DNA of 46,051 nt, taken from positions 1 to 46,051 of the forward strand of contig JAOUHV010000018.1 in the NCBI GenBank assembly GCA_029884425.1. The letters are read 5' to 3'. A program made the translations under genes and the position numbers. Below, piece by piece: positions 1 through 9,053 of this stretch. Position 1 is the stretch's first letter. Each line of letters opens with the position of its first letter. Origin of the DNA: Gammaproteobacteria bacterium (GTDB lineage Bacteria > Pseudomonadota > Gammaproteobacteria > S012-40). The notes beneath the pieces were generated by a model. That model saw only the letters and a program-made list of their open reading frames with translations. It did no database searches and had not been told where the DNA came from.

Positions 1-3000
1 GGACCGCATTTACTGGTCGGCATGATGAACAACAATTGCAGGCCCAGCGACTCTGTCAAATAGTTGATCACCTCGCGTGAGCGGGTTTCATCCATTTTGG
101 AGAACGCCTCGTCGACCAGCACCATACGCAAATGACTGTTGCCTTCGGAGAAGCGGAACGCCGAAGTAATCGCCGCTGCACGAATGATGTACGCGGGCGT
201 TTCCAACTGGCCGCCGCTGCCGGTGCCGTATTCGCTGAGTGCGATCGGTGGTTTGCCGTCCACTTCTTTGTAAATTTCATACCTGCGATAGTTGCGATAA
301 TCGGCAATGCGCTCGAGTTCGCCCAGGGCTTTTTGCTCGTCGTCGGACAACAGCATGGCCATCAGCTCATCGCGCACTTTCTGTGATGCCTTGCTGAGTT
401 CCGCATTGAACAGTGTCACCTCATCGCCCAGGGTCGGGTTTTTAATAACATCCTCAAAAAACTTGGCGTAGGTGCGATATTCAGGAATCCATTCGCTATC
501 AAAGCGGAAGGTTTCGCGATCAGCTCCAAAGCGGTGATGCTGCAGTTCCTTGTTGAGCATTTCAATTTGCCGCTGGCCATCGCTGATGGACTGGTAAATG
601 GAATGGCACAAGTTGGTGACGAAGGCGTTGTTGAAGCTGTCCTTGAGTTCTTTCAGCTTGTGGTGCTTTTCAACCAGAATGTTGTTGCGCAGCATGTTGT
701 AGACGCGGTCGATGTCTTTTTGCAAATCGCAAATGCGGCTGAACAACTGGCTGTCGTAGTTGGCGTCCAGACCCTGATAGAAAATCCGGTCGACCGGGCG
801 GCAGTGTTCATTGTGCTGTTGCAGCAGATCGTTCATGCGACGTTCGCTGCTGCGCAGTTGTTTGCTGATGTCTTCGCGCTGTTTTTCGGCAATGCTTGCG
901 TTGATCGAATCGATTTCCAGCTCGGCCTGATCCAGATGATGTTGTACATCAAAATCGGTCCAGACCTTGGCGATGGCGCGCAGGTTTTCAGCGCACTTTT
1001 CAACCGCCTGTTCGGTGCTGTCCTGCAGTTGCGAAAGTTGCTTGCAGGTGTCCGTCAGTTTTTTCAGATCGGACTGAAGTTCGCCTTCATGGATGTTGAG
1101 CTGATTTTCCTGGGCGCGGAAGGCTTTTTCAGTATCACGCAGCAAGTCCAGTTGGCGTTCCATGTCGGAAAACTCAGTCAAGTCCAGATGGCTTAACCGC
1201 GTTTCCAGTTGCTGAGTTTGTTTGTGAACGCCGAGCATGTCGCTGATCAAATCGCTAAAGCGCAGCTCGCGCAGGGATTGCACGGATTTGAGCAAGTCGC
1301 TGCTTTGTTGTGCTTCGGCGCTGGTCAGTTGGAACTGACGGTTCAGGTTGGCCAGTTCGGTTTGTTTGGCGAGCAATGCGCGTTGACGTGCGGCGGCACC
1401 GAATACCAGTTCGCTGTCGTCAATGTCGCAGCGCCACATGCTGTAGTTGCCCGAACCCACGCCATCGGCGGTGATGCCTCGGCGGGTCTGGCGCAGTTCT
1501 TCGGTGTTGTCGACACGTTGCACGCTGCCATAGCTGGCGGTCAAATAATGGCGCGCAGTGGCGTGGCTGAACTCCATGATGTGAATGATGGAATTGCTGT
1601 CGAGTTTGATGCGTTGCGCGTCGCTTTGCGCAGTTTGTCCCTGAATGATGCGCGCCCGATTATCGCGGCCACTCATGTTGCGCACGATGCGGGTGGCTTC
1701 GGCTTCGTATTCGGCGGCGACGATAATGGAAAAACGCGCATTGCCAAGATAGCCTTCGATGGCGGCCTGCCAGTGGGGTTCGCTGATTTCCACGTGATCG
1801 CACAACACGCGAGGATCAGCCTTGGGGCATTGCTGGCGTATCGCGGTTATGGCGCGCTCGACGTAGGCCGGATAACTTACCTTGTGATCCTGCAGGCGTT
1901 CGACTTCGTGTTGTTTGCGCGCCAGTTGTGGTTTGAGCTGTTCCAGTTGCTGTTCATTGCGCTGGGCAACGCGCTGCAGTTGCGCCAGCACGCTGTCAGT
2001 CCACAACGATGACCACTGGTGATGCAATTGTTGAAGCTGTTGTGCCTGAATGTGCAGTTGATCCAGCGCGCGCAAATCGCCGGTCCAGTCGCGATTGACC
2101 AGCGAACGAAAATCCAGTGATTGCCGGGCATCCTGTAAAAGTTGTTTGGACAGTGAGCGGGTTTTGCCGGCATCCAGCGAAGTCAGTTCTGTCAGCAGGT
2201 CGCTGTTGTTGAGGGCGTTGTCGGTGCTGCGAACCAGTTGTAATTGTTGTTGCCAGGTATTGTCTTCCTGCAACAATTGTTGCGCCAGACTGATTAATTG
2301 TTTTTGCAAATCCTGTTGCTGTTTTTCCAGTTGATCTTTTTCCTGCAGCACACGCACGCCCAGGCGTTTGGCCTCCAGTTCAACCAGTTGCTGGCGCGCC
2401 AGTTCGCGCTGTTCGCCGATATGCTGCAACTGTTGCTTGTTTTCCTGCATGGCGCGCATCAGGTCGCGCTGTGCCTGTTTGCTGGTGGTGTATTGCTGCT
2501 GGCGCTGACGATGCTGGTGTTGCGCCAGCGTGTAGTCCAGCGTGTTTTGCGCAATCCATTGCTCGATGTAGGTTTGCGAGTGGTGTCGCGTTTGCTGCAG
2601 CAAATCGATGGAACCCACCAGACGCGCAGCATCGCGTTCCATGGCATGAATGGTTTTTAACTGGCTGGAAATGGAGTGAATCACTTCATCCAGATTTTTG
2701 CGTTCTAGAATTTCTTCGGCGACGAAGTTGTTAATGCTTTGCACCGGCTTGTAGGCCATGAAACGGGAAAACGCCCGGGCCGCCGCCACCGCTTCGTTTT
2801 CGCTGACGGCATCGTCGCGGCCACGCAGCATGGCGTACAGGCGACGCAGGTAGGCCTTTTTGGTGTCGTATTTTTCCACATGCGCATTGCCATACTGTTT
2901 GATCAGCAGTTTGGGCAGGCGATCAATCGGGGTGACGTATTTGCCGCCAATGTCTTCGCGAACAAAATCGGCCAGACTCAATTGTTCTTCGGGCAGGATC

Positions 3001-3419
3001 AGGAAAAATAATTCGTCCTGGCGCGCCATGTTCAGGCCGCCGGCCTGATCCAGCCAGGCGCGAATGCAAATGACCGCGGTGAAGGGCGAGGCGCTTTCGC
3101 CTTCGGTCGGATGGAATACGCCGGCGAGATAACCGTCGGTGGTGTCGACACGGGCAAAGCTGCCGTCATCACAACCTAAAACGTAGGACGACAAGGTGCG
3201 AACTTTTTTGCCGCCGCGACCGCGCTGGGTGGTTTCGTCCTGGCCGGGATTGAACTGAAATAAATTTTCATGCGCGGCGGTCATGATGGTTTGGATCGCA
3301 TCGGCAGCGGTGGTTTTGCCTGAACCGTTGCCGCCGGACAGCAGGTTCACCGGCCCCATGTCAAATTCCATGTTGGGAATGTTGCCCCAGTTCACATAGA
3401 TGAATTTTTTAAGAAACAT
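1..3419 (-). CDS. mksB: MukB-like SMC ATPase of an MksBEF/Wadjet condensin (MksB/JetC), 3' end outside window
   Basis: The first 1139 codons of a large SMC-type ATPase are read on the minus strand from ATG at 3419; the gene runs off base 1. Translation shows a Walker A motif GGNGSGKTT at residues 29-37, a long Gln/Leu-rich coiled-coil middle, the ABC signature YGTGSGGQLE at about 1064-1073, and Walker B/D-loop LVDEAFSKMDE at about 1101-1111. The last visible residues (LLFIMPTSKCG) are typical of the C-terminal head, so only a few tens of residues are probably missing. The frame was spot-checked at both ends and in the middle, not codon by codon. The start overlaps the end of the MukE-like gene by 11 bases, indicating translational coupling. 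Known role of the family: chromosome organisation and, with the JetD nuclease, cleavage of circular plasmids. Whether this is a housekeeping Mks or a defence Wadjet cannot be decided without the gene left of base 1. Confidence 0.9.
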   Translation of the reverse strand, partial: MFLKKFIYVNWGNIPNMEFDMGPVNLLSGGNGSGKTTAADAIQTIMTAAHENLFQFNPGQDETTQRGRGGKKVRTLSSYVLGCDDGSFARVDTTDGYLAGVFHPTEGESASPFTAVICIRAWLDQAGGLNMARQDELFFLILPEEQLSLADFVREDIGGKYVTPIDRLPKLLIKQYGNAHVEKYDTKKAYLRRLYAMLRGRDDAVSENEAVAAARAFSRFMAYKPVQSINNFVAEEILERKNLDEVIHSISSQLKTIHAMERDAARLVGSIDLLQQTRHHSQTYIEQWIAQNTLDYTLAQHQHRQRQQQYTTSKQAQRDLMRAMQENKQQLQHIGEQRELARQQLVELEAKRLGVRVLQEKDQLEKQQQDLQKQLISLAQQLLQEDNTWQQQLQLVRSTDNALNNSDLLTELTSLDAGKTRSLSKQLLQDARQSLDFRSLVNRDWTGDLRALDQLHIQAQQLQQLHHQWSSLWTDSVLAQLQRVAQRNEQQLEQLKPQLARKQHEVERLQDHKVSYPAYVERAITAIRQQCPKADPRVLCDHVEISEPHWQAAIEGYLGNARFSIIVAAEYEAEATRIVRNMSGRDNRARIIQGQTAQSDAQRIKLDSNSIIHIMEFSHATARHYLTASYGSVQRVDNTEELRQTRRGITADGVGSGNYSMWRCDIDDSELVFGAAARQRALLAKQTELANLNRQFQLTSAEAQQSSDLLKSVQSLRELRFSDLISDMLGVHKQTQQLETRLSHLDLTEFSDMERQLDLLRDTEKAFRAQENQLNIHEGELQSDLKKLTDTCKQLSQLQDSTEQAVEKCAENLRAIAKVWTDFDVQHHLDQAELEIDSINASIAEKQREDISKQLRSSERRMNDLLQQHNEHCRPVDRIFYQGLDANYDSQLFSRICDLQKDIDRVYNMLRNNILVEKHHKLKELKDSFNNAFVTNLCHSIYQSISDGQRQIEMLNKELQHHRFGADRETFRFDSEWIPEYRTYAKFFEDVIKNPTLGDEVTLFNAELSKASQKVRDELMAMLLSDDEQKALGELERIADYRNYRRYEIYKEVDGKPPIALSEYGTGSGGQLETPAYIIRAAAITSAFRFSEGNSHLRMVLVDEAFSKMDETRSREVINYLTESLGLQLLFIMPTSKCG

Positions 3420-4074
3420 AGTCGCTGTCCAGTTCTTGTTCGGGCAGAGGTTGGTCACTGCTGTGCAGTTGTTGCAGTGCCGCATCGGTGACAAAGCTGA
3501 CGATCATGGGATGAATTTTTATCCAGGCATCGTGATTGTCGAATTCCATTTCCTGACGATATTCAATCAGACGCAGCCGGCGTAAACGATGGAACAGTTT
3601 TTTGCGTTCAGTGACTTTTTCCGGCAGGTTGCGGCCCAGCAGATTTTTCATGGCGATGCTGATGGCTTCCAGCGGTTCGAGCACATAGCCATGATCGTCG
3701 ACCTGGCCTTCGCGCAGGGCTTTGTCGTACTGGGCGCGCAGCACCAGGATCAATGCCACTTCGTGACCGGCCAAGCGCTGGCGCAAATTGGTGTTGAGGC
3801 TGTTGTCGCTGTCTTCGCCGGGCAGCAGCGAGCCGGGTGGATAAACGCGAACAAATTCAAATCGACTGTCGTGGTACAGCTTGATGTCGATGATGGACAG
3901 ATAGTCGTTGACCAGCGGCGCAATGCGCAGGAAACGATCGTACAGTTGTTGCTCGATTTGATTTTCGTTGCGCACCAGCACGCCGTAGTTGAGCAGGCGA
4001 ATGATCAGTTCCTTGAACTCGCCAAGGCTTAGATTGGCTTTTTCCAGTGCGATTTGCAGTTGTTCGGTAATCAT
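3409..4074 (-). CDS. mksE: MukE-like condensin subunit (MksE/JetB, DUF4194-type)
   Basis: A 221-residue protein placed between the kleisin and SMC genes, starting at ATG 4074 eight bases after the kleisin stop. It is charged and mostly helical, as expected for the winged-helix MukE-like subunit that binds the kleisin (LGEFKELIIRLLNYGVLV near the N-terminus, KKLFHRLRRLRLIEYRQEM near residues 165-183). In this family the protein modulates DNA capture by the SMC-kleisin ring. It has no catalytic motif of its own. Assignment rests on length, position and overall character in the kleisin-E-SMC order. The stop overlaps the SMC start (ACTATGTTTCTTAA on the minus strand). Confidence 0.85.
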   Translation of the reverse strand: MITEQLQIALEKANLSLGEFKELIIRLLNYGVLVRNENQIEQQLYDRFLRIAPLVNDYLSIIDIKLYHDSRFEFVRVYPPGSLLPGEDSDNSLNTNLRQRLAGHEVALILVLRAQYDKALREGQVDDHGYVLEPLEAISIAMKNLLGRNLPEKVTERKKLFHRLRRLRLIEYRQEMEFDNHDAWIKIHPMIVSFVTDAALQQLHSSDQPLPEQELDSDYVS

Positions 4075-4082
4075 GCTCGGGC

Positions 4083-5522
4083 TCAGGTTGGGCTGTGTTG
4101 CAGCTCGATGGTGAAATCATCCATGCGGCTGAAAAATTCATTGCTGACTTGTTCGCCAGTGAATTGCAGTTTGAAACGGAATTCACTCGACAGGTGATTG
4201 CTGGCGGCGACTTCGATGGCATGCGCCAGCATCAGCAATTCGTTGGCATTGTTGATCGGCAATTGGCTGCTGCGAATGACCTGCTGGTTTTGCAGCGCCT
4301 GGAAAATGTAATTTCGCAGTTGCTGCGAGTTAAAGCTGAACGCCTGATCGATGACTTGCTGCAAATACAGATTGCGTCGCGCATCCTGATCAATCTGGCC
4401 GTGATCTTCGCTGTCGGTATTGAGTCGGCGTTCCATTTTTCGATCGGGCAGACGCAGGCTGTCGGGATCGACAAAACCCAATTGGAATTCGGCCAGCAAG
4501 TCGCCCACCTGTTGCAGGCGCTGATCCTGTTCGGTTTCGCTGAGTTGCGCCAGTTGCTGGCACAGCGGCAGCAATTCGCTTTGCGCACCGCCGCTGTTGA
4601 AACTGAGTTGGCGAATGATGATGTCGGCGCGGCGGGTGAAACCATGCAGCGCATGGCGCAGTGCCGGCAACATGATTTCGGCGGCGCGATGCAGGCGCTG
4701 GTCGATGTTGTCGAGAATTTTCAGATAAATCGACTGGCGCGGATCATCCAGTAATTCGGGGGCCAGTTTGCGCAGCTCGCGTTCGGCGTCGGCTTTGAAT
4801 TCGCTGCGTTTGCGTCGCGCCTTGTTGGTCAGGTCGGTGATCTGGTCGCGATATTTTTCGACGCTGTCGGCGGATAAACGCACCGCCAAATCCGGCATGA
4901 AGCGATTTTCCATGAACTGGAAAAATTCATCGCTGGCACTTTGGATCAGTTGCTGGGCTTCGACTTCTTTGACCAGTTGGCGTTTGCGTTCGTCGAGTTC
5001 GGCAATAACGTCAGTGAAGTCGCTGATGATGCGTTCGGAATATTCAAACGCGTCGAGTAAATCGTAGGCTTCGCCCTTGTCGAGAAAACTTTGCAGCGAA
5101 TTGCGCGTATTGCGGGTGTTGCGATGCCGGGTGCGAAAGCGTGCGCCGCTGGTTTCCAGCATGGGCTGGGTGAACAGGCGACCGAAGCGGCTGAAGGCGT
5201 AACTGCTGCTCAGGCTGGCTTCGTCGATCTGGCGTTCCAGCCAGCCGTATTCCAGCAACAGGTTGAGTATCCAGCCGGAGTGTTCGCGCGGGGTGCGGGC
5301 GGGGCTGGCGTCTTCGCCGTCGTCGTCCAGGATGGGGCTGCGGGCGATGGCTTCCTGAAACAGTTCGATGATCTGGTCGCGGTCAAAGCTGCGGCTGTAT
5401 TCGGCCAGCGAGCTGTAGCAACGGGCGTAGAGCAGCTTCAGGCAGTCCATGACCTGCTCGCGGTATTTGCCGTTGAGGGGGCGGAAAAAGTGATTACGCT
5501 GCTGCTGGAAGAAACTGCTCAT
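4083..5522 (-). CDS. mksF: MukF-like kleisin of an MksBEF/Wadjet condensin (MksF/JetA)
   Basis: First gene of the condensin operon, 479 residues from ATG at 5522 (MSSFFQQQRNHFF). A TTG three codons upstream at 5531 is also in frame, but ATG is more likely; neither has a strong Shine-Dalgarno sequence. The N-terminal part has the winged-helix look of JetA/MksF kleisins (REQVMDCLKLLYARCY near residues 20-35). The middle is helical and charged (ELDERKRQLVKEVEAQQL), fitting a coiled coil that contacts the SMC neck. The C-terminus would bind the SMC head. Kleisins close the SMC ring and recruit the E subunit. The gene is divergent from the YagE-type gene, with about 170 bases between starts where both promoters should lie. 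Confidence 0.85.
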   Translation of the reverse strand: MSSFFQQQRNHFFRPLNGKYREQVMDCLKLLYARCYSSLAEYSRSFDRDQIIELFQEAIARSPILDDDGEDASPARTPREHSGWILNLLLEYGWLERQIDEASLSSSYAFSRFGRLFTQPMLETSGARFRTRHRNTRNTRNSLQSFLDKGEAYDLLDAFEYSERIISDFTDVIAELDERKRQLVKEVEAQQLIQSASDEFFQFMENRFMPDLAVRLSADSVEKYRDQITDLTNKARRKRSEFKADAERELRKLAPELLDDPRQSIYLKILDNIDQRLHRAAEIMLPALRHALHGFTRRADIIIRQLSFNSGGAQSELLPLCQQLAQLSETEQDQRLQQVGDLLAEFQLGFVDPDSLRLPDRKMERRLNTDSEDHGQIDQDARRNLYLQQVIDQAFSFNSQQLRNYIFQALQNQQVIRSSQLPINNANELLMLAHAIEVAASNHLSSEFRFKLQFTGEQVSNEFFSRMDDFTIELQHSPT

Positions 5523-5693
5523 GGGGCGCAATGATAGCCCGTTTGGCGGTCGGAGGCATCAGTCTTTATGGGTGTGAGTGAGTACTTGCAATCGTTTGCT
5601 TGAAAAATGATCGCTGCTGGCGGTGTGGGCGTCGGCTCGCATTTTGCTGTGCTGTTGTTAGACCTACAACCTGGCCACAATAAAGCTAACTAT

Positions 5694-6485
5694 ATGGATA
5701 ACAGAGAAGTTTTTGTCGTTTGTCTGGGCAAGCAGTTCGCCTTTGCGCAGATGCAGCAGCAGTTGCTCTCCCAATACCGCTCGGCCCTGTATCGCAACGT
5801 GCTGTACCTGGAATGGCGCGATGGCGAAGTGTTTGTCTTCGATTACGGCGTGGCGGTGTTCTGGGGACTGAGTTACGACGAGCGTGCCGCAGTGCAGGAT
5901 AAGCTGCTGGATTATGCCCAGGAGCCGTTGTCGCAGCCGGTAGAGGACTCGTTTGAGTACGAGCTGGGCTGTGGCGATACCAGTCTGCGCAATGACCTGA
6001 TCAGGGTGGAAGACGACGAGCTGATGAGTCGACTGGCGATTTCCCACGGCCTGGCGCAGTCGGTCAAGCTGGGCCAGTTTGAGTCCGAAGTGCAGCAAAC
6101 CATTCAGCAGACCGAGCACATTCCGGCCAACATTGCCCGGGTGGGGGACACGCAGATGAATCGCGGCGATATCGCCAAGATGCGTGGCCGGCTGTTTATG
6201 ACCAAGAGCAATATTGTGCTGCAGTACGATTTGCTGGACGTGCCCGACTTCTTTTGGGAATACCCCGAGTTGCAACACCTCTATGACAAAGTGGTGCTCT
6301 ATCTGGAGCTGAGACAGCGGCTGGATGTGCTCAACAAGCGACTGGAAACTATCCACGAGCTGTTCGAGATGATGGCCGATGAGCAGAAGCACAAGCACTC
6401 GGCGATGCTGGAATGGATCATCATCTGGTTGATCGCCATCGACATCGTATTGATCATGCTGCACGACATCTTCAAGCTGTTTTAA
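5694..6485 (+). CDS. RMND1/YagE family (DUF155) membrane protein
   Basis: A 263-residue protein from ATG 5694 (MDNREVFVVCLG). An in-frame upstream start at 5607 would add 29 residues not expected for the family. The body matches the DUF155/RMD1 pattern: an N-terminal beta-rich part (NVLYLEWRDGEVFVFDYGVAVFWG), the conserved stretch QVKLGQFE-type around residue 125 (here SVKLGQFE), and an alpha-helical C-terminal half ending in one transmembrane helix (WIIIWLIAIDIVLIMLHDIF). Homologues include yeast Rmd1/Rmd8/Sif2 and human RMND1, the latter linked to mitochondrial translation; the bacterial role is unknown. A link to the divergent condensin operon is not implied. Confidence 0.8.
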   Translation: MDNREVFVVCLGKQFAFAQMQQQLLSQYRSALYRNVLYLEWRDGEVFVFDYGVAVFWGLSYDERAAVQDKLLDYAQEPLSQPVEDSFEYELGCGDTSLRNDLIRVEDDELMSRLAISHGLAQSVKLGQFESEVQQTIQQTEHIPANIARVGDTQMNRGDIAKMRGRLFMTKSNIVLQYDLLDVPDFFWEYPELQHLYDKVVLYLELRQRLDVLNKRLETIHELFEMMADEQKHKHSAMLEWIIIWLIAIDIVLIMLHDIFKLF

Positions 6486-6585
6486 CGGCGGGCTTGCCCC
6501 AGCGGCCAATAATCAGGATAATGGCGCCCTCTTGTCGGAATGTCGCCGCTGTCTTGTTCACACGCGGTTACGCGATTCCAACATG

Positions 6586-6605
6586 CTGAAATCATTGAAT
6601 TTCAG
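6586..6605. repeat. Inverted repeat upstream of SRP RNA
   Basis: A perfect 7-base inverted repeat, CTGAAAT-CATTGA-ATTTCAG, ends ten bases before the predicted 5' end of the SRP RNA. It could be part of the promoter region of ffs or a weak hairpin ending the upstream transcript. No T-tract follows it. Confidence 0.4.
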
Positions 6606-6615
6606 TGAAATTTAT

Positions 6616-6727
6616 GGTGACCCGTGCCGGTCCCCTCGCGACGATATATTGTGAACCCGGTCAGGTCCGGAAGGAAGCAGCCGCAGCAGTAGATTCGTGC
6701 GCCGAGGTAGGGCGGGTACGGGCCGCC
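6616..6727 (+). ncRNA. ffs: 4.5S signal recognition particle RNA (small bacterial SRP RNA)
   Basis: The hallmark apical domain GGTCAGGTCCGGAAGGAAGC lies at about 6659-6678 and carries the GGAA-type tetraloop and the Ffh-binding internal loop. The flanks pair: GGTG-CCCGTGCC at 6616-6628 with GGGTACGGGCCGCC at 6714-6727, giving the long closing helix. The ends are inferred from this pairing and are uncertain by a few bases. The RNA forms the SRP with Ffh and delivers nascent inner-membrane proteins to FtsY. It sits immediately upstream of dnaX, an arrangement known from several Gammaproteobacteria. Confidence 0.92.
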
Positions 6728-6755
6728 GCCCAATTCAGTCAGATACCAGGGCCAT

Positions 6756-8690
6756 ATGAGTTACCAAGTACTGGCACGCAAATGGCGGCCCCGCATATTT
6801 TCTGAGGTGGTGGGACAGGAGCACGTACTGCGTGCACTGATCAATGCCCTGGACAACAACCGCCTGCATCACGCTTATTTGTTCACCGGTACCCGCGGCG
6901 TGGGCAAAACCACGCTGGGGCGCATTCTTGCCAAATCCCTGAACTGCGATAAGGGCGTTAGCGCCAGTCCTTGTGGCGTCTGCTCGGCCTGTCAGGAAAT
7001 CGATCAGGGTCGCTTCGTTGATCTGCTGGAAGTGGATGCCGCGTCGCGCACCAAAGTGGAAGACACCCGCGAACTGCTGGAAAACGTCCAGTACGCCCCG
7101 ACCCGTGGCCGCTACAAGGTGTACCTCATCGACGAGGTGCACATGCTGTCCAATCACAGCTTTAATGCGCTGCTCAAAACCCTGGAAGAGCCGCCGCCCC
7201 ACGTAAAATTCATTCTCGCGACCACTGATCCGCAGAAACTGCCGGTGACGATTTTGTCGCGTTGTCTCAAATTCAATCTCAAGGTAATACCGCTGGCCCA
7301 GATCGTGGGCCACCTGTCCAATGTGTTGGGACAGGAAGGCGTCGAATTCGATTCTGCCGCCATCCGTTTGGTGGCGCGTGCCGCTGCCGGCAGTATGCGT
7401 GATGCGCTGAGTCTGACCGACCAGGCCATTTCCCACGGTGCCGGTGCAGTGCGCGAGGCCGAAGTGCGGGCGATGCTGGGTACCATGGATCGCAATGATG
7501 TCTCCGGCTTGTTGCAGGCACTGGTGACCAAAGACGGTCGAGCCCTGTTGGCGCGGGTGGACGAATTGGCGCAGATGGGCAGCGATTTCATGGCGGTGCT
7601 GGAAGAATTGCTGTCGGTGCTGCATGCCGTGGCGCTCAAACAAGTGGTGCCCGAGCATCCGCTGGAAGAGGCGGGCAACGAAATCCTGGCGCAGCAGTTG
7701 TCGCCGGCAGATGTGCAGTTGTACTACCAGATCGCGCTGACCGGGCGTCGTGATTTGCCGTTGGCACTGGATGCCCGTGCCGGTTTTGAGATGACCCTGA
7801 TTCGCATGCTGGCGTTCGATCCGGAAATGTTTGCCGCGACTTCCGCCAAGGCACCCAGCAGTGGCAAGCACGCTCCGGCGGTGATGCCAGCGGCCGAGCC
7901 GGTGTCAGCGCCGGCCGTGCGGGCGACTGAGGTGGCGGCCGAGCCTGCGCCTTTGCCGACAACGCCCGCTGCCGCACCGCAAGCCACGGCTGCGCGCGGC
8001 GAGAAATCCGATTTGCCCAGTCCGCTGGCGGCGGCGCGTGCGGCCCTGGCCAAAAATAATTCGGGCAAGTCCGCGCCACGTGCCATGCCTGCTGCCAGTG
8101 CGCAACGGGTGGCTCAACCTGCGCGCCCTGCGCCGATGGCTGCGCCCGTTGACGAGGAACCTCCTCCCTACGTGAGCGATGTGCCGCCCATGATGGACGC
8201 GCTGGAACCGCCGATGATGGATGAGCCGCCACCCTGGGGTGAGGCGATGCATGCCACTGCGCCGGTCAATACCCCGCCCGTCACGCCAAGTGTGACTTCT
8301 GCGGAACCCGCCTGGAGTCAGGTGGTGGCCGCGTTGCAGGTCGGGGGCGTGATTCGCCAGTTGGCGTTGAATTCCACCCTGGTTCGTCGCGATGGTGCGC
8401 TGTTGACGCTGGGAATTGCGCCGTCACACGAACAATTGGCGAGCAAGGACAAACTGGAGCGTTTACAGGACGCGCTGAGCGAGTATTATCAGCAACCCAT
8501 GCGGGTTGAGATCGTGTTGCAAAGTGGTTCGGGCGAAACTCCGGCGATGCAGGCGCAGCGCGAGCGCCAGGAGCGTCTGGCCCAGGCCGCGACAGCGATA
8601 GAAAATGATCCCGCCGTGCAGGCGATGAAACAGGCTTTTGGTGCGCAACTGGACCGGACGTCGATCCAGTTGCCCGAAGACAAACACTAG
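6756..8690 (+). CDS. dnaX: DNA polymerase III subunits gamma/tau
   Basis: A 644-residue clamp-loader subunit, almost the length of E. coli tau (643). Seen in order: conserved N-terminus (SYQVLARKWRP), Walker A GTRGVGKT at residues 45-52, zinc-binding cysteines (C64 and CGVCSAC at 73-79), Walker B LIDEVHMLS, sensor region ILSRC, the clamp-loader collar, a long Ala/Pro-rich linker (about 370-520), and a C-terminal tau domain that would bind the polymerase alpha subunit and DnaB. Start is ATG 6756 with a short AGGG upstream. The -1 frame meets TAA at 8057-8059 directly after an A5 run (8052-8056), which would give a gamma-like product of about 434 residues if frameshifting occurs. The site is not a classical A-AAA-AAG heptamer. 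ybaB and recR follow as in many Gammaproteobacteria. Confidence 0.96.
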   Translation: MSYQVLARKWRPRIFSEVVGQEHVLRALINALDNNRLHHAYLFTGTRGVGKTTLGRILAKSLNCDKGVSASPCGVCSACQEIDQGRFVDLLEVDAASRTKVEDTRELLENVQYAPTRGRYKVYLIDEVHMLSNHSFNALLKTLEEPPPHVKFILATTDPQKLPVTILSRCLKFNLKVIPLAQIVGHLSNVLGQEGVEFDSAAIRLVARAAAGSMRDALSLTDQAISHGAGAVREAEVRAMLGTMDRNDVSGLLQALVTKDGRALLARVDELAQMGSDFMAVLEELLSVLHAVALKQVVPEHPLEEAGNEILAQQLSPADVQLYYQIALTGRRDLPLALDARAGFEMTLIRMLAFDPEMFAATSAKAPSSGKHAPAVMPAAEPVSAPAVRATEVAAEPAPLPTTPAAAPQATAARGEKSDLPSPLAAARAALAKNNSGKSAPRAMPAASAQRVAQPARPAPMAAPVDEEPPPYVSDVPPMMDALEPPMMDEPPPWGEAMHATAPVNTPPVTPSVTSAEPAWSQVVAALQVGGVIRQLALNSTLVRRDGALLTLGIAPSHEQLASKDKLERLQDALSEYYQQPMRVEIVLQSGSGETPAMQAQRERQERLAQAATAIENDPAVQAMKQAFGAQLDRTSIQLPEDKH

Positions 8691-8714
8691 TCACTGATTA
8701 TTGAGGAGAGAACC

Positions 8715-9041
8715 GTGTTCAAAGGTGGAATTGGTAACCTGATGAAGCAGGCCCAGCAGATGCAGGCCAACATGCAAAAGGCACAGGAAGAACTGGCGGC
8801 GCTGGAAGTCACCGGCAAGGCGGGTGGCGGCATGGTGACGGTGGTGATGACCGGTCGTCATGATCTGCGTCGCGTTTCTATCGATGACAGCCTGATGAAA
8901 GAAGACAAGGAAATGCTGGAAGACCTGCTGGCGGCGGCGGTGAATGACGCAGTGCGCACCCTGGAAGAAGCCACCAAGCAGAAAATGGCGGCAGTTACCG
9001 GTGGGATGGAATTGCCTCCTGGCATGAAGATGCCTTTCTAA
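8715..9041 (+). CDS. ybaB: Nucleoid-associated protein YbaB/EbfC
   Basis: A 108-residue protein starting at GTG 8715 with a good ribosome site (GAGGAGAG) about eight bases upstream. The sequence has the YbaB/EbfC pattern: [15 protein letters not shown] at the N-terminus forming the first helix, the central V-x-V-x-M-x-G beta strand ([19 protein letters not shown]), and the helical [11 protein letters not shown] region. The protein is a dimeric DNA-binding factor of the nucleoid, generally encoded between dnaX and recR, as here. It is probably cotranscribed with both neighbours (24 bases after dnaX, 12 bases before the recR ATG). Confidence 0.94.
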   Translation: MFKGGIGNLMKQAQQMQANMQKAQEELAALEVTGKAGGGMVTVVMTGRHDLRRVSIDDSLMKEDKEMLEDLLAAAVNDAVRTLEEATKQKMAAVTGGMELPPGMKMPF

Positions 9042-9053
9042 GTCTTTTTGACC

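Noticed and set aside
534-2012. Long open frames on the plus strand (220 and 267 codons) across the SMC gene
   Set aside because: They are antisense to a frame with clear Walker A, signature and Walker B motifs; the coiled-coil codon pattern leaves the opposite strand free of stops.
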